From positions 3,155,501 through 3,219,500 of the forward strand of contig CATNEN010000012.1 in the NCBI GenBank assembly GCA_950097015.1: a stretch of DNA of 64,000 nt, in the 5' to 3' direction. Position numbers and translations under genes: made by a program. This DNA is from Macrostomum hystrix. Lineage: Eukaryota > Platyhelminthes > Macrostomidae. The notes beneath the pieces are model-generated. The model was not told the origin of the DNA. It saw only the letters and a program-made list of their open reading frames with translations, and searched no databases. Numbering within the stretch: position 1 is the stretch's first letter; every line of letters begins with the position of its first letter. Shown piece by piece: positions 36,510 through 46,775 of the stretch.

Positions 36510-36985
36510 TAACAGTAGAAAAAACCACGCTATTCTCCTCGGGGGTATTTCAAATACCCACTGCTTACTCCACAATGGCTCCCAAACCGAGTGACCGATT
36601 TTCGTGAAAGTCCACCAGATGGATCAAAACCTTCCGCCCATTACGATGAACTAACTTTCAAAGCCGTCCGATGTCAGCATCGTCGAGATATTCAGCGATC
36701 CTTGTCGAAGACCCTGGTAACAAGAACTAGTAACATTGCTCTGTATAAACATCTATGGCGAATCCCTATTGGTTCAAAATGAAAAGAAATTTACAATCTA
36801 ATCATTCCAAAATAGTTAAGAATGATAGCCGACGACATGCTTACGCGATGAAACTTTGTGAGCAGAAAAATATGCCTAAATTTGTGGTTCTAGCCAAAGA
36901 CACTCTGATGAGAATCTTTGAATATCTCGACGATGTCGATGTTTTGTGATTCTAGAAGTTGTTTCATCGATAGAGCGGAGAATTT
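36510..36985 (+). mobile_element. Dispersed element copy 2, with an F-box-like open frame
   Basis: Contains cacgctattctcctcgg, then the palindrome gggtatttcaaataccc (36543-36559), actgcttactccacaatgg, and at the other end gatagccgacgacatgc and gatgtcgatgttttgtgatt. These blocks match copy 1 (16651-17225, before its internal insertions) and a partial copy at 63648-63830. A 64-codon frame at 36755-36949 ends in KDTLMRIFEYLDDVDVL, which resembles the start of an F-box, then a stop. The element may have captured a gene fragment, or the match may be chance. Confidence 0.55.
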
Positions 36986-38233
36986 TAGCCCGTGTTCTGG
37001 ATTTTCATGGCGATAGGTTCAATATTTTTTCAGATACCGAAAAAAATGTTGGCGATTGAAATAGCCCCGTTGTCTTTCTACTGTTAAATGAAGGCACAAA
37101 TTAGACTACTGGTAGTAGACTCAAACGATTTACTTTCCCCCAAAATGTAGTTTTTAAGCGCAGCCCTGCCACGGAGTGCAGCGGGCGGCTTTTATTTGAA
37201 TGACGCCAGGCGGCCGGCTGCTGAAGGGCAACCGCCTCACTGCTCGCCATCGCGAACTGACTTCCACTTTACTATTATACTAATACGTCCACCCCGTCAC
37301 CGAACGCAAAATTTGTTTTTGCAGAAAATCGCAATGTCTGAAAGGGTTTTGCTCATAAGATTTTCCTGACATACCTCTTTAGCGGGGCTTCAAAAAAACT
37401 ACAATCCTTGCCGACTTCTACACAACGAGTTAGTACACTTGGCAATAGCACTCACTGACAACAGCAGTTAGATTCGCGTTTTAGTTTTAAAAGCGTTGCA
37501 TGCCTCGCGAGGAAAAGCAGGGAAGGTGGGTTTGGGGCAACAGTCTTAGTCCTTGGCTTCCCAGTCACCAGGGTGGGGGGCATGGCAACAGTGTGTGAGA
37601 CAAGATTAAAAATTCATCAGAAAATATTTTTTAAAGAAAAAAATAATAGCGGCGGCAGAGTAGACAGAATCTATAGTCACGCTGTTTCTAGGGACAGCTC
37701 TCATTGGCATGCTTTGACAGCTTGGAGAGGAAATAATAGGCATATATAGGTTAATGAATTTGATTGCGACTCGTACGTAAGTTGCTTGGGACGCTAATAC
37801 TGTAGGATGCGGTGACAGCCAGCTGTTCTGGCAGGTAAATATTGCTTTGCAGTGCAGCGTAAAGGAAACTTTCAGGAAATTCGCAACCCAAAGGAAATCT
37901 GTAAAATGGTTTTATAGCAATAGTGTCATATTTTCGATAAACGAAACGAGCAGTTGATGCAGTTGGACAGAACCTAGTCAGCTATTGCCAAGAGCTTAGC
38001 ACAACCAGCTTCATTGAAGCCCCCAGGTAGTATGTTCGTCAAACACAATGCGGAAGTTTTCACAATAAAAGTTCAATATGTGTTTTCACACGATTAACAC
38101 GTACAAACAAATACTCAAGAGTGATACCTAGGAAATTAAAACAACAATAGGAACAGATAATAGGAAAAAACTGGACCGATACACCAAATTCAGCACTTTG
38201 CTTTCCTATTTCAACCGTTCGTCTCTTTTGCAG
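36986..38233. other. No gene recognised
   Basis: Mixed sequence with a GC-rich patch near 37160-37250 but no convincing exon. Confidence 0.4.
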
Positions 38234-38242
38234 AAAGCTAAA

Positions 38243-38380
38243 ATGAGCAGCCTTTTCAGCCTACTCTGTGCCACCGTATGTCTTCTGCTTCTCCAGCTGC
38301 GAGCCGGCCTTGCGCTTGCGTCGTCTGAAAGTTTTCGTTTGTTTAAATTGATTGCGAATCGGTCGATGCCAATGCTTTGA
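38243..38380 (+). CDS. Possible small secreted peptide, exon structure uncertain
   Basis: The ATG at 38243 (aaaatgagc) follows a strong acceptor (gtctcttttgcag) by nine bases. The frame encodes MSSLF, a very hydrophobic stretch (LLCATVCLLLLQLRAGLALA), and a 19-residue remainder before a stop. The signal peptide is convincing; the remainder has AT-rich codons, so a splice donor may lie after the signal peptide. A second good acceptor (tttctttttgcag|gatgac) at 38562 followed by AATAAA at 38613 looks like a terminal exon. I could not match the phases with confidence. Confidence 0.35.
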   Translation: MSSLFSLLCATVCLLLLQLRAGLALASSESFRLFKLIANRSMPML

Positions 38381-38612
38381 GGATATCAAAACCTTTACTT
38401 TCTGACGCATCACACTGGCGACAGTCGAGCACACACACTCGCGACAATACATCGAGTCTTGGAAACAACTGATGAATTCAAAACTGCCCAACTTCGGGGG
38501 TCGACCGTTACTACTGAAATGTCACAACATGCTGCCGAAATCATGATGTTTCTTTTTGCAGGATGACAATACTCCATGGAGTGGTAGTGTTTCTTAAGTT
38601 ATTTTCCAACTA

Positions 38613-38618
38613 AATAAA
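38613..38618 (+). promoter_or_regulatory. Poly(A) signal
   Basis: AATAAA about 50 bp after the acceptor at 38562; probably ends the transcript of the small secreted peptide candidate. Confidence 0.4.
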
Positions 38619-39234
38619 CACTATTTTATTGTTCTAAACGGAAGAAGCCCAAACAGAACTATGAACAGCTGAACCAACGTACAGGCCAACGGACATGTTC
38701 GGCTCAAAATAGGATTACGCGAGCCTTCATTTTGCATGGCTTAGACAATTCATGCATAGTTAAGGGCATTGCCAAGGCAAACATTAAGGAGAAAAGACAT
38801 TGACATTGCAGCACAGCAGTTTTGCAGCGCTGCTGGTTGGAAAGCGGAGGATAGCGTCCCGCGGAGAAATATCGATCCGATTGATCCTTTCCCAAGCTTA
38901 AGACTGATCCTCCGTCTCTATTCTATTGTGTCTCTGCCATAGCCACAATGAGTGCCCCAGCGAAGCAACAGTTTTGAAACGGATGGCTCAAATTCAGAGC
39001 TATTGGATGGGACATTGTGAATATTATTACGCGGTGACAGCAGATGGATCGTCTTTAGTGGTAGGGGTTGTGGTCCTATAATGATCAATAAGTCTCTTTA
39101 GGTATCCGAAGATGCCTAACAATTATTTTGGCCCCAAAGACCTCAAATATGATTTTGACGAAGGACCTCAGAGGAAGTTCCTGTCCTAAGGACGTCGAAA
39201 AGAGTTCAGGCCTAAGGACCTCGAAGATCACAAA
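38619..39234. other. No gene recognised
   Basis: Spacer before the 24-bp array. Its right side has diverged repeat-like words (ggacctca, aggacgtcg). Confidence 0.35.
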
Positions 39235-39850
39235 CGACAACCCTGAGAGCATCTCCCACAAACAACCCTGAGGGTATCTCCCACAAACAACCCTGAGGGT
39301 ATCTCCCACAAACAACTCTGAGAGCATCTCACGCAAACAACCCTGAGGTTATCTCCCACAAACAACCCTGAGCGTATATCCCACAAATAACTCTGAGGTT
39401 ATCTCCCACAAACAACCCTGAGGGTATCTCCCGCAAACAACCCTGAGGTTATCTCCCACAAACAATTCTGAGAGAATCTCACGCAAACAACCCTGAGGTT
39501 ATCTCCCACAAACAACCCTGAGGGTATCTCCCACAAACAACCCTGAGGGTATCTCACGCAAACAACCCTGAGGGTATCTCCCACAAACAACCCTGAGGGT
39601 ATCTCACGCAAACAACCCTGAGGGTATCTCCCACAAACAACCCTGAGGGTATCTCCCACAAACAACCCTGAGGTTATCTCCCACAAACAACTCTGAGAGA
39701 ATCTCACGCAAACAACCCTGAGGTTATCTCCCACAAACAACCCTGAGGGTATCTCCCACAAACAACCCTGAGGTTATCTCCCACAAACAACTCTGAGTTT
39801 ATCTCCCACAAAAAACTCTGAGAGAATCACAAACGACAACCCTGAGAGCA
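39235..39850. repeat. 24-bp minisatellite
   Basis: About 25 units of 24 bp (core ctgagggtatctcccacaaa), with ggtt, gagcatc, gagaatc and cacgc variants. The period is divisible by three, so an eight-residue repeat frame stays open on the minus strand for about 120 codons, an artefact. It ends about 30 bp beyond the stop codon of the minus-strand gene at 39880, so it may fall in that gene's 3' UTR. Confidence 0.9.
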
Positions 39851-39879
39851 TCAAGTGCGGCTTCCTTCAAGTGTCCCCC

Positions 39880-41022
39880 TCACCGGAGGTGGACGAGCAC
39901 GCCGATGACGGAGCCGACAGCCACCAAGCAGGCGACGCCAACGCCAACACCGATGCCGATCATGGCGGAGGTACCGAGGGCAGCGCCACCGCTGGCTGAA
40001 CCGCTGTTTCCTCCGCTCTGCTTCACTGGAGCCGCCTGCTGTGCCGCCTGCGCGTGCATCTCGTGATCAACAGCGGTGGCTGTTGCTGCCTTTTTCTTCT
40101 TGTCCTTTTCGTCCTTCTCTTCTTTTTTCTCCTTCTTCTCTTTTTTGTCCTTTTTCCTGCATTTTTTTATCAGATTGTCTTGGTCGAATCAGGAGATAAA
40201 GTATATCTACCTTTACAACTACATAAATTATGAAGTCCTTACGGCTTGTCAAGAAAATTTGTCAGAGAAGACACGATTGACACGGTTTTTTGACATAATT
40301 GTCAGAAGTTAAGCAATAAATGTAACTGTAAAAAGTTAATGTTAATCGGTACAGTTTTTGCAATCAAATGAAAAATAGAAATCTTCAGAACCAGCATCGG
40401 TTCTGAAATTCCAGGAAGTAAAGCAGTATAGCAATTCAGTTCTTATCCGTGTCTTGTAATTCAGGTATGTAATCGATACCTGAATGGTTGGTTTTAAGCC
40501 CTCTAATTAATTGCGGTCAGTATTTACTTTCGTTGTTGTTCGTGTTTTATCATTCTAAGCGCTGAAAAGTTATACTGCTTTACTTCTTGGAATTGCAGAA
40601 CTGATTCTGGTTCTGGAATCGGCAATATGAAAAGGCTCAGCGTGTCATCATCGATTTAATTTTTCACTTACTTTCCACTAGCCGCAGCTTTTGGGGCGTC
40701 TTTCGCCTTGTCCTTCGCCGGCGCCGCGGTCGGATTGGCGGCTGCCGCGGTCGGATTGGCGGCGGCCGGAGTGGGAGAAATTCCCAAATCTGCCAGCCGC
40801 TTCTCCTCCTTGTCCTTTTCCATCAGCTCGCGCAGTGTCGGTTCAGCCTGAGCTGTACTCAGGTAGTCAAACGCAACTGCTCAAATAATTAGACAGGAAG
40901 CGACACAAAGCTGTCAATTAATTTTCTCCCGAGAAAGCCTGAGAATCACAAAATACGTGAAAAGAGGGTCACTCACCCAGCAGCAGCAGCGCGGCTGCCA
41001 GAATTTTAAACTGACAGGCCAT
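39880..41022 (-). CDS. Small type I membrane protein with Ala/Lys-rich ectodomain, family unknown
   Basis: Three exons: 40977-41022, 40672-40876 and 39880-40156; phases 1 and 2 agree at both junctions (donors GTGAGT and GTAAGT, acceptors gagcag and atgcag). The product is 175 aa. It has a signal peptide MACQFKILAAALLLL; a helical start with LRELMEKDKEEKRLADLG; a duplicated Pro/Ala motif (AAANPTAA twice); a Lys/Glu/Asp-rich block (KKDKKEKKEKKEEKDEK) of about 25 residues; a Gly/Ser-rich linker; and one membrane segment, MIGIGVGVGVACLVAVGSVI, ending in VLVHLR with almost no cytoplasmic tail. Introns are 100 and 515 bp. I recognise no family. A surface protein anchored by its C-terminus, or an organelle membrane protein, would both fit. 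Confidence 0.75.
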
Positions 41023-42264
41023 CTGACGTCCAACGTTGTCCTATCTGCCGTCAATTTGGCCTCGAAGGGGAGATTACAAGGAGGCTGGAGAGCACTGGGT
41101 CCGCTGGATGGAGCCGATCGTGATCTTCTCTCTCGCTGTCTCTCCCTAATCAACGTCTCAATGTAATGTCGGCTGCTCAAACGTTGTCTCGCTCCATTCT
41201 AGCCACGAAAAAAATGTGGGGCTTGAAGAACTGCCCCGCCGGAGTCGCTCTCCTCAGCTCCCCGACTCGGACAGCGGTGCGAGTGACGGGTGGAGGCGGA
41301 CCCGGGGAGCGGCAGCCGCTGTTGGCTACCCATTGGGCATGAATTCGCTTCCCCACTCCACGGTTGCGCTTCGCTCTCGCACCTCACTGCATCCTTACTT
41401 TACCTACCAGCAGGAAATCAAGAATGACTAGGACAGCCCTCCCGTCCACCCTGTTTCCAAGCGCTATACTAAGCAATACTTTTAAATCGACCCGAGCATA
41501 TACCCAGAGAGAGAAGCCGTGCGAGCGAATTGTGCGCCGTAGTGCATCGTTCGGTGCTTCGTCAGCTAACTCTCCCAATCCCACTCTACCAAAAACAGAC
41601 AATCGATATTGGACGAGTGGGGCAAGTTTTCAGCTGCAGACCTCTGGCCGCAGAGCTGCTCTAGTGGCGGAGCTGGCGGTAGTCTGGCAGGAGGCTAGCT
41701 TGCCGGTGTTGTTCTGGTGGGTGGTGGCTTCGGCCGTGAAGCAGCTGAAAACTGCTGGCTAACGCAGCTCCTGTGCAGCTCTATCGAGTCCCCTTCCCTC
41801 TGTTGCCGTTTCTCCCTCCCTACTCTGCCATAGCCCTAACAACGACGGAATCAGCTCAGACTTTTGGAGCTTAAATTGCGGAGAGAGCGAGAAGGAAGGC
41901 TGGGAGCAAGCAATGCAATGCAGATTTTCAATGCAACCATGTGGCTCGCTTGTGGAGCCTCTGGTATTTGGACCGAATACCAATAGTCATGAAGACAGTA
42001 ATAACTGGCTTTCTTGTGCTAGAGCAACTACGAGCGTAGAATACTGTCCCAAACTTCTGTGTCCGAGCACTTTTCCCTTGGCTCAGCAGTTTTGAAAAAT
42101 TAAAATCCAAGATATCGGGATCTACATCCCACATAGCTGGGAATATGCCTCATTACGAGAGAAAAAGCTGATGCTCCTTCTTCTCATTGGAAACTCAATG
42201 TTTTTCACTCCTCTAGTCACAAAATCCTCCAACAAGATCGCGTTCTTCTACCCTCAACATTCTC
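41023..42264. other. Upstream region of the membrane protein gene, GC-rich, no gene assigned
   Basis: A GC-rich stretch at about 41200-41760 has open frames on both strands (41214-41342, 41364-41762), but no domain or splice support. It probably holds the promoter of the minus-strand gene starting at 41022, and may hold a missed exon. Confidence 0.4.
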
Positions 42265-43280
42265 TGGCATCAATGCGTCCTGCCATCAACATCCTCCGAC
42301 ATCAATGCATCATGCCCTTAACATCCTCCGACATCAATGCATCATGCCCTTAACATCCTCCGACATCAATGCATCATGCCCTTAACATCCTCCGACATCA
42401 ATGCATCATGCCCTTAACATCCTCCGACATCAATGCATCATTCCCTTAACATCCTCCGACATCAATGCATCATTCCCTTAACATCCTCCGACATCAATGC
42501 ATCATGCCCTTAACATCCTCCGACATCAATGCATCATGCCCTTAACATCCTCCGACATCAATGCATCATTCCCTTAACATCCTCCGACATCAATGCATCA
42601 TTCCCTTAACATCCTCCGACATCAATGCATCATGCCCTTAACATCCTCCGACATCAATGCATCATGCCATCAACATCCTCCGACATCAATGCATCATGCC
42701 CTTAACATCCTCCGACATCAATGCATCATTCCCTTAACATCCTCCGACATCAATGCATCATGCCCTTAACATCCTCCGACATCAATGCATCATTCCCTTA
42801 ACATCCTCCGACATCAATGCATCATTCCCTTAACATCCTCCGACATCAATGCATCATGCCCTTAACATCCTCCGACATCAATGCATCATGCCCTTAACAT
42901 CCTCCGACATCAATGCATCATTCCCTTAACATCCTCCGACATCAATGCATCATTCCCTTAACATCCTCCGACATCAATGCATCATGCCCTTAACATCCTC
43001 CGACATCAATGCATCATGCCCTTAACATCCTCCGAAATCAATGCATCATGCCCTTAACATCCTCCGAAATCAATGCATCATTCCCTTAACATCCTCCGAC
43101 ATCAATGCATCATGCCCTTAACATCCTCCGACATCAATGCATCATGCCCTTAACATCCTCCGACATCAATGCATCATGCCATCAACATCCTCCGACATCA
43201 ATGCATCATGCCATCAACATCCTCCGACATCAATGAGTCCTGCCATCAACATCCTCCGACATCAATGAGTCCTTCTGCCC
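42265..43280. repeat. 32-bp minisatellite
   Basis: About 31 units of 32 bp (core catcctccgacatcaatgca, then tcatgcccttaa or tcattcccttaa). End units carry the older variants gccatcaa and gagtcctg, while the centre is nearly uniform, as expected from central homogenisation. Confidence 0.95.
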
Positions 43281-43898
43281 ACTTATTCCTGGTAATCTAG
43301 CATTCAAAGAAGATCATCACAGTATTACAATAGTGAATTCGCGCCACTTAGTAATATATTTGGAGAGATAACACAGCTTGTTTATTTTCTTGTTTTCATT
43401 ATATTATTGCCTGAAATAAAAGAGCATTCATTAAGTTTGATGAGTACTGTGGACATGTCTAGGATTAGTATTTTGTTGAAGCGAAACTCCAAAGGTCGCT
43501 TGACGCGAGCCTTAAGGACATTATCAGCAGCAGCTGACTGGCTCGGCCTCAATCGTGATAGGCCTGCATTCCACCGTAGGTGCTCTTCTCCGATGCCGGC
43601 TCGGCTGACAGCAGTGGATCGATCCGCTTATACTGGTTTCTGAATGACAACGTGGAGTGGGGCAGCTAATGGCGACTCAATAGCAGCTAGTAAGTAAAAT
43701 ATAATATATAATATGCTACGACAACCATCAAGCTGTAAAGAGCAGCATTTGCTGAAAAGAATACGCTGGTAGAAGAAATTTTCGCTGCACAACACTCAAG
43801 TGTCTACTAAAAGTAGTCTGAAGTAAATTTTTAGGAGAATAATCTGCGTTAGAGTGCTGAGACTCCACGTATGAAAATTCAGCTGTTTATGAGAAGAT
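43281..43898. other. No gene recognised
   Basis: Spacer after the 32-bp array; the right end is the likely 3' UTR of the minus-strand FN2 gene. A 78-codon frame at 43407-43643 has no support. Confidence 0.35.
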
Positions 43899-45687
43899 TC
43901 AAACGGTGCTTGAGCAATTGAGTCCACAGGTTTCAGTACTTCTAGAACGAGCACTTCTAAATCCTAGATCAGCCCTGCTCCTTCTCGTCTTGAACTTGAC
44001 TCGCAAAGGCATATCATTATTTGACTTTCGCAACCTGAAATACCTCCTGTGCACGGCGAAGGCGGCTGCGACCGCCACGGCGGCCAAAATAACGCCTACG
44101 ATTGCCAGTGCTACGCCTAGCAACGAGCTTGGAACTGCAGCTACCGTGGTGGCGTCTCCGGCGGAGCCGGCAGAGCTTCCATCTGTGGCGGCGGCGACAG
44201 ATTTTGAGGCGTCGACCTCCTGGGCGTGGGCGAAAGTAGCTGCCGCTGCAGTGCCATTAGTCTTGCTGCTGTTGCCGCTTTTGTTGGCATTAGCACTTGC
44301 CAACGAAGTTTTGATCAGCGCCTTGTGGAACTCGGCGTCTGCCAGGTTGTGATAGCCGCCTACTGCCCTCAAATAGTCACTACCGGTGGCGTTAGCGGTC
44401 TCGCAGAAGGTCCAGTCCGTGCCAAGGTTAACCCAGCTGACGCTGGCAATGACGGGAACCAGGGCGCACCAGAGCACAGGTTCAGCCAGAGGTTCAAGCT
44501 GCAGCGGCTGGCACTGGTTGTGAGTCTTGCCCTGGTGGTGGAAGGGCACCGAACATTTGTAGCGCATCAGGTCGTATCCTGTGGGTTAATCGCGACCAGA
44601 TTAATCTTACGAGTGCATGCCGCGTGTCGTCTTGGTGTCTTGTGAGAGATGTCCCTGGGGCTAGTTTGTGTCAGTGTGTGCTGTGATAAAAACATGAAGC
44701 ATTAATGGCGGAGCCATTAAGTTGAGGGTAAAAGGACACTTTAAAGTCAGCCAGAGGGGATGAGTTGCAGGGCAGTTAACGCGTTTGCTCCTCGCACCAA
44801 GGTCTCTCAGCTCGATTCCGCGGCGAGGCAACATTCATTTAAGGCGCAGTCGTGGAGAGAAGGCTTTGGGGACTTGTCATGCAATTTACGTCCTTGAGGG
44901 CCAACCTCCAAGGCTCATTGAGAGTGCACACTGCCTGATAATGATAAAGTTAGGGCAGTTGAGCACACCTGCGTACGGTACCTGTGTGCGTGTGTGTGCT
45001 CAGGAGTCAGCGAAATGGTCAGAATTGCCTCCTCGCTGGCTGCGGGTCTAGGGTCACCAAATGATGTGCCATTGCCTGCTACCCTCCTGCAGTTATCATT
45101 ATTTTTAATAATTATTATTAATATTATTATTATTGGTGTCATCGAAGGATGCTTGCAAGAGTGGAAGAGATCAGGCAACTCAATGGCACTTACTGGCACA
45201 GTCGCGCCATTCTTCGTCTCGCGTGAAGTTCCCGGTGAGTGAGCACCAATGAGCACCCTTGGAGCCGTATGGCAGGCACTCGTGACGCCATTCACCGCGG
45301 TGCCAGAATGGGAACTTGCACAACTGAGTTGGCTTCTGCATGGCCGTTGTTGTGGCTGCCCGAGTTGTAGCTGTTGGTAGTGGTAGTAGTGGTAGTAGTT
45401 GCAGTTGTCGCAGATGCTGTTGTTGGCGCAGCTGTTTTATTGTCTGAGGTCTGCGTTGCGACTAAAGGCTGTGATGCATTTGCCGCTGCTGCTGTTGCTG
45501 TTGAAGCTGCCGTGTTGCCTGCTGTAGGCCGAGCTGTGAAAATAAAAAAGAATAAAGTCAGCTCTTGAACCCCTGAGCTGATGAAACCCTGAGCAAATGA
45601 AACAATTTTACCTGAGTGAATCACGGTCAGCAAAACGATGCAGCATGAAGCCAGGAGAACTTGAATAGGTCGTCGGGTGCAAGCCAT
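43899..45687 (-). CDS. Type I membrane protein with two fibronectin type II domains; one frameshift as sequenced
   Basis: Exons 45612-45687, 45194-45533 and 43899-44578, about 364 aa if one extra base in exon 2 is discounted. Order: signal peptide (MACTRRPIQVLLASCCIVLL...), Ala/Thr-rich linker, FN2 domain 1 (45197-45320: CKFPFWH, HECLPY, HWCSLTGNF, EEWRDC), FN2 domain 2 (44403-44555: CSVPFHH, HNQC, LWCALV, TDWTFC, with longer loops), a Ser/Ala-rich stalk with NKS/NSS/NGT sites, a membrane helix (SLLGVALAIVGVILAAVAVA), and a basic cytoplasmic tail ending CSSTV, which fits a class I PDZ ligand. Phases agree between the exons, but the signal-peptide frame and the FN2 frame differ by one base inside the (ACT/ACC)n stretch of exon 2; read literally, translation stops at 45292-45294. 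FN2 domains bind collagen or glycans. A SINE sits in intron 2. Confidence 0.8.
44748..45135 (+). mobile_element. tRNA-derived SINE, type 2, copy A
   Basis: A degenerate tRNA-like head (gggcagttaacgcgtttgct, B box agctcgattccgcgg), a body with actgcctgataatgataaag, and a conserved 3' part (ctcaggagtcagcgaaatgg, cctcctcgctggctgcgggt, tgatgtgccattgcc). It ends in a TTA-rich tail (ttaataattattattaat). It lies in intron 2 of the FN2 gene, antisense to it. Confidence 0.8.
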
Positions 45688-46666
45688 CGATAAATCGTTC
45701 CTTGCAAATTTGTCTGAAAAATCTGTAAACTCTTTTTAAATCGGCTGATTAAGTAACGAAGATTTTCCCGGAGCTTCTGCTCTAGTCTTTTCGTATTAGA
45801 ATTCCTCGCGCCCTGGCCTTGTTGCGTACAGTTGAGCCGATCAATGCGGCAAAAAAAACTGGGCCAGTGAGAAGAAAATGGAGAGAAAATAGTTTACAGA
45901 AACGCAGGCCGGACCTCACGATGTCAGCTTGCTGGCGATCCGTGATCGGGGATTTCAATTCCTGGCCCCGGCCTCTTTAACACAAGAATGCTCCCCTTCC
46001 CAGCAGTAAGCCTGCAGTGTAAATGTCGGTTCGGGCAACAGCTGTTGCAGAGTGCCACATAAGCAGGCTTCAGTGAGGCTCGACGCTAGAAATTAGTCCA
46101 ACGTTCAACCGTGGTTGGGACTAGTTAAGGCCTTTCATTCCTATTCTAACAAACTCTGAGGCTTTTATAACTCATTTGAGTACATGCTACCGGGTTTCCA
46201 TTGGAAAAATCCTTGGTAAAATTTCCATGATTTAGGCGGGTGGAAAATGGCAGCCGAAAATGCTTTAACATGAATCTCGACGATAGATCGTGTTCGTGTA
46301 TTAATTCTTGTTGTCAGTGAAGTTATTTTTTATTCTAGATTAAACCAGAAAGGACTATTGCACCTTTCACCCAGGCGGATTAGCAAATCTTCTGAAAAAA
46401 TAAAACTTTTCTTCTAATCAGTTTCGGCCAAACAATTCGCTGATGAGATCTATGCGCGAGTTGTTTGTGTCAGTGAATCGCAGCCCTGTCTTTACATTGC
46501 ATAACAACACGCTACTTTTGGTACAGCAGAGCTTGGCTTATCGATGAAAACCTGAAAACTTTCTCTCTAATATCTCGCCTGGTTTCTCACTGCAACTTTG
46601 ATTCTGGCACAACTGCTAGGCTGGGCGTCCAGGGCCAGTTTCTTATCAGTCCTGCTTGGCCACAAC
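45688..46666. other. Divergent intergenic region between the FN2 and mannosidase genes
   Basis: About 1 kb separates two genes that point away from each other. On the FN2 side a splice-acceptor-like cagatttttcag lies 26 nt before the ATG (boundary at 45713). No other gene is visible. Confidence 0.45.
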
Positions 46667-46673
46667 TATAAAA
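46667..46673 (+). promoter_or_regulatory. TATA box of the alpha-mannosidase gene
   Basis: TATAAAA (in aactataaaatg) 109 bp before the ATG at 46776; predicted transcription start about 46697-46700. Confidence 0.6.
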
Positions 46674-46775
46674 TGTTGACTAATAGCTTTGACACTGGGT
46701 CAGTGCTTGCGCGTAACCGAGTGAGACGAGAGACTTGGAAAATATTTAGAGAGTTAGGGTTAGGAGACAAAATCA

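Noticed and set aside
41214-41762. GC-rich open frames upstream of the membrane protein gene
   Set aside because: They overlap the likely promoter of the minus-strand gene and show no domain or consistent splice phase.
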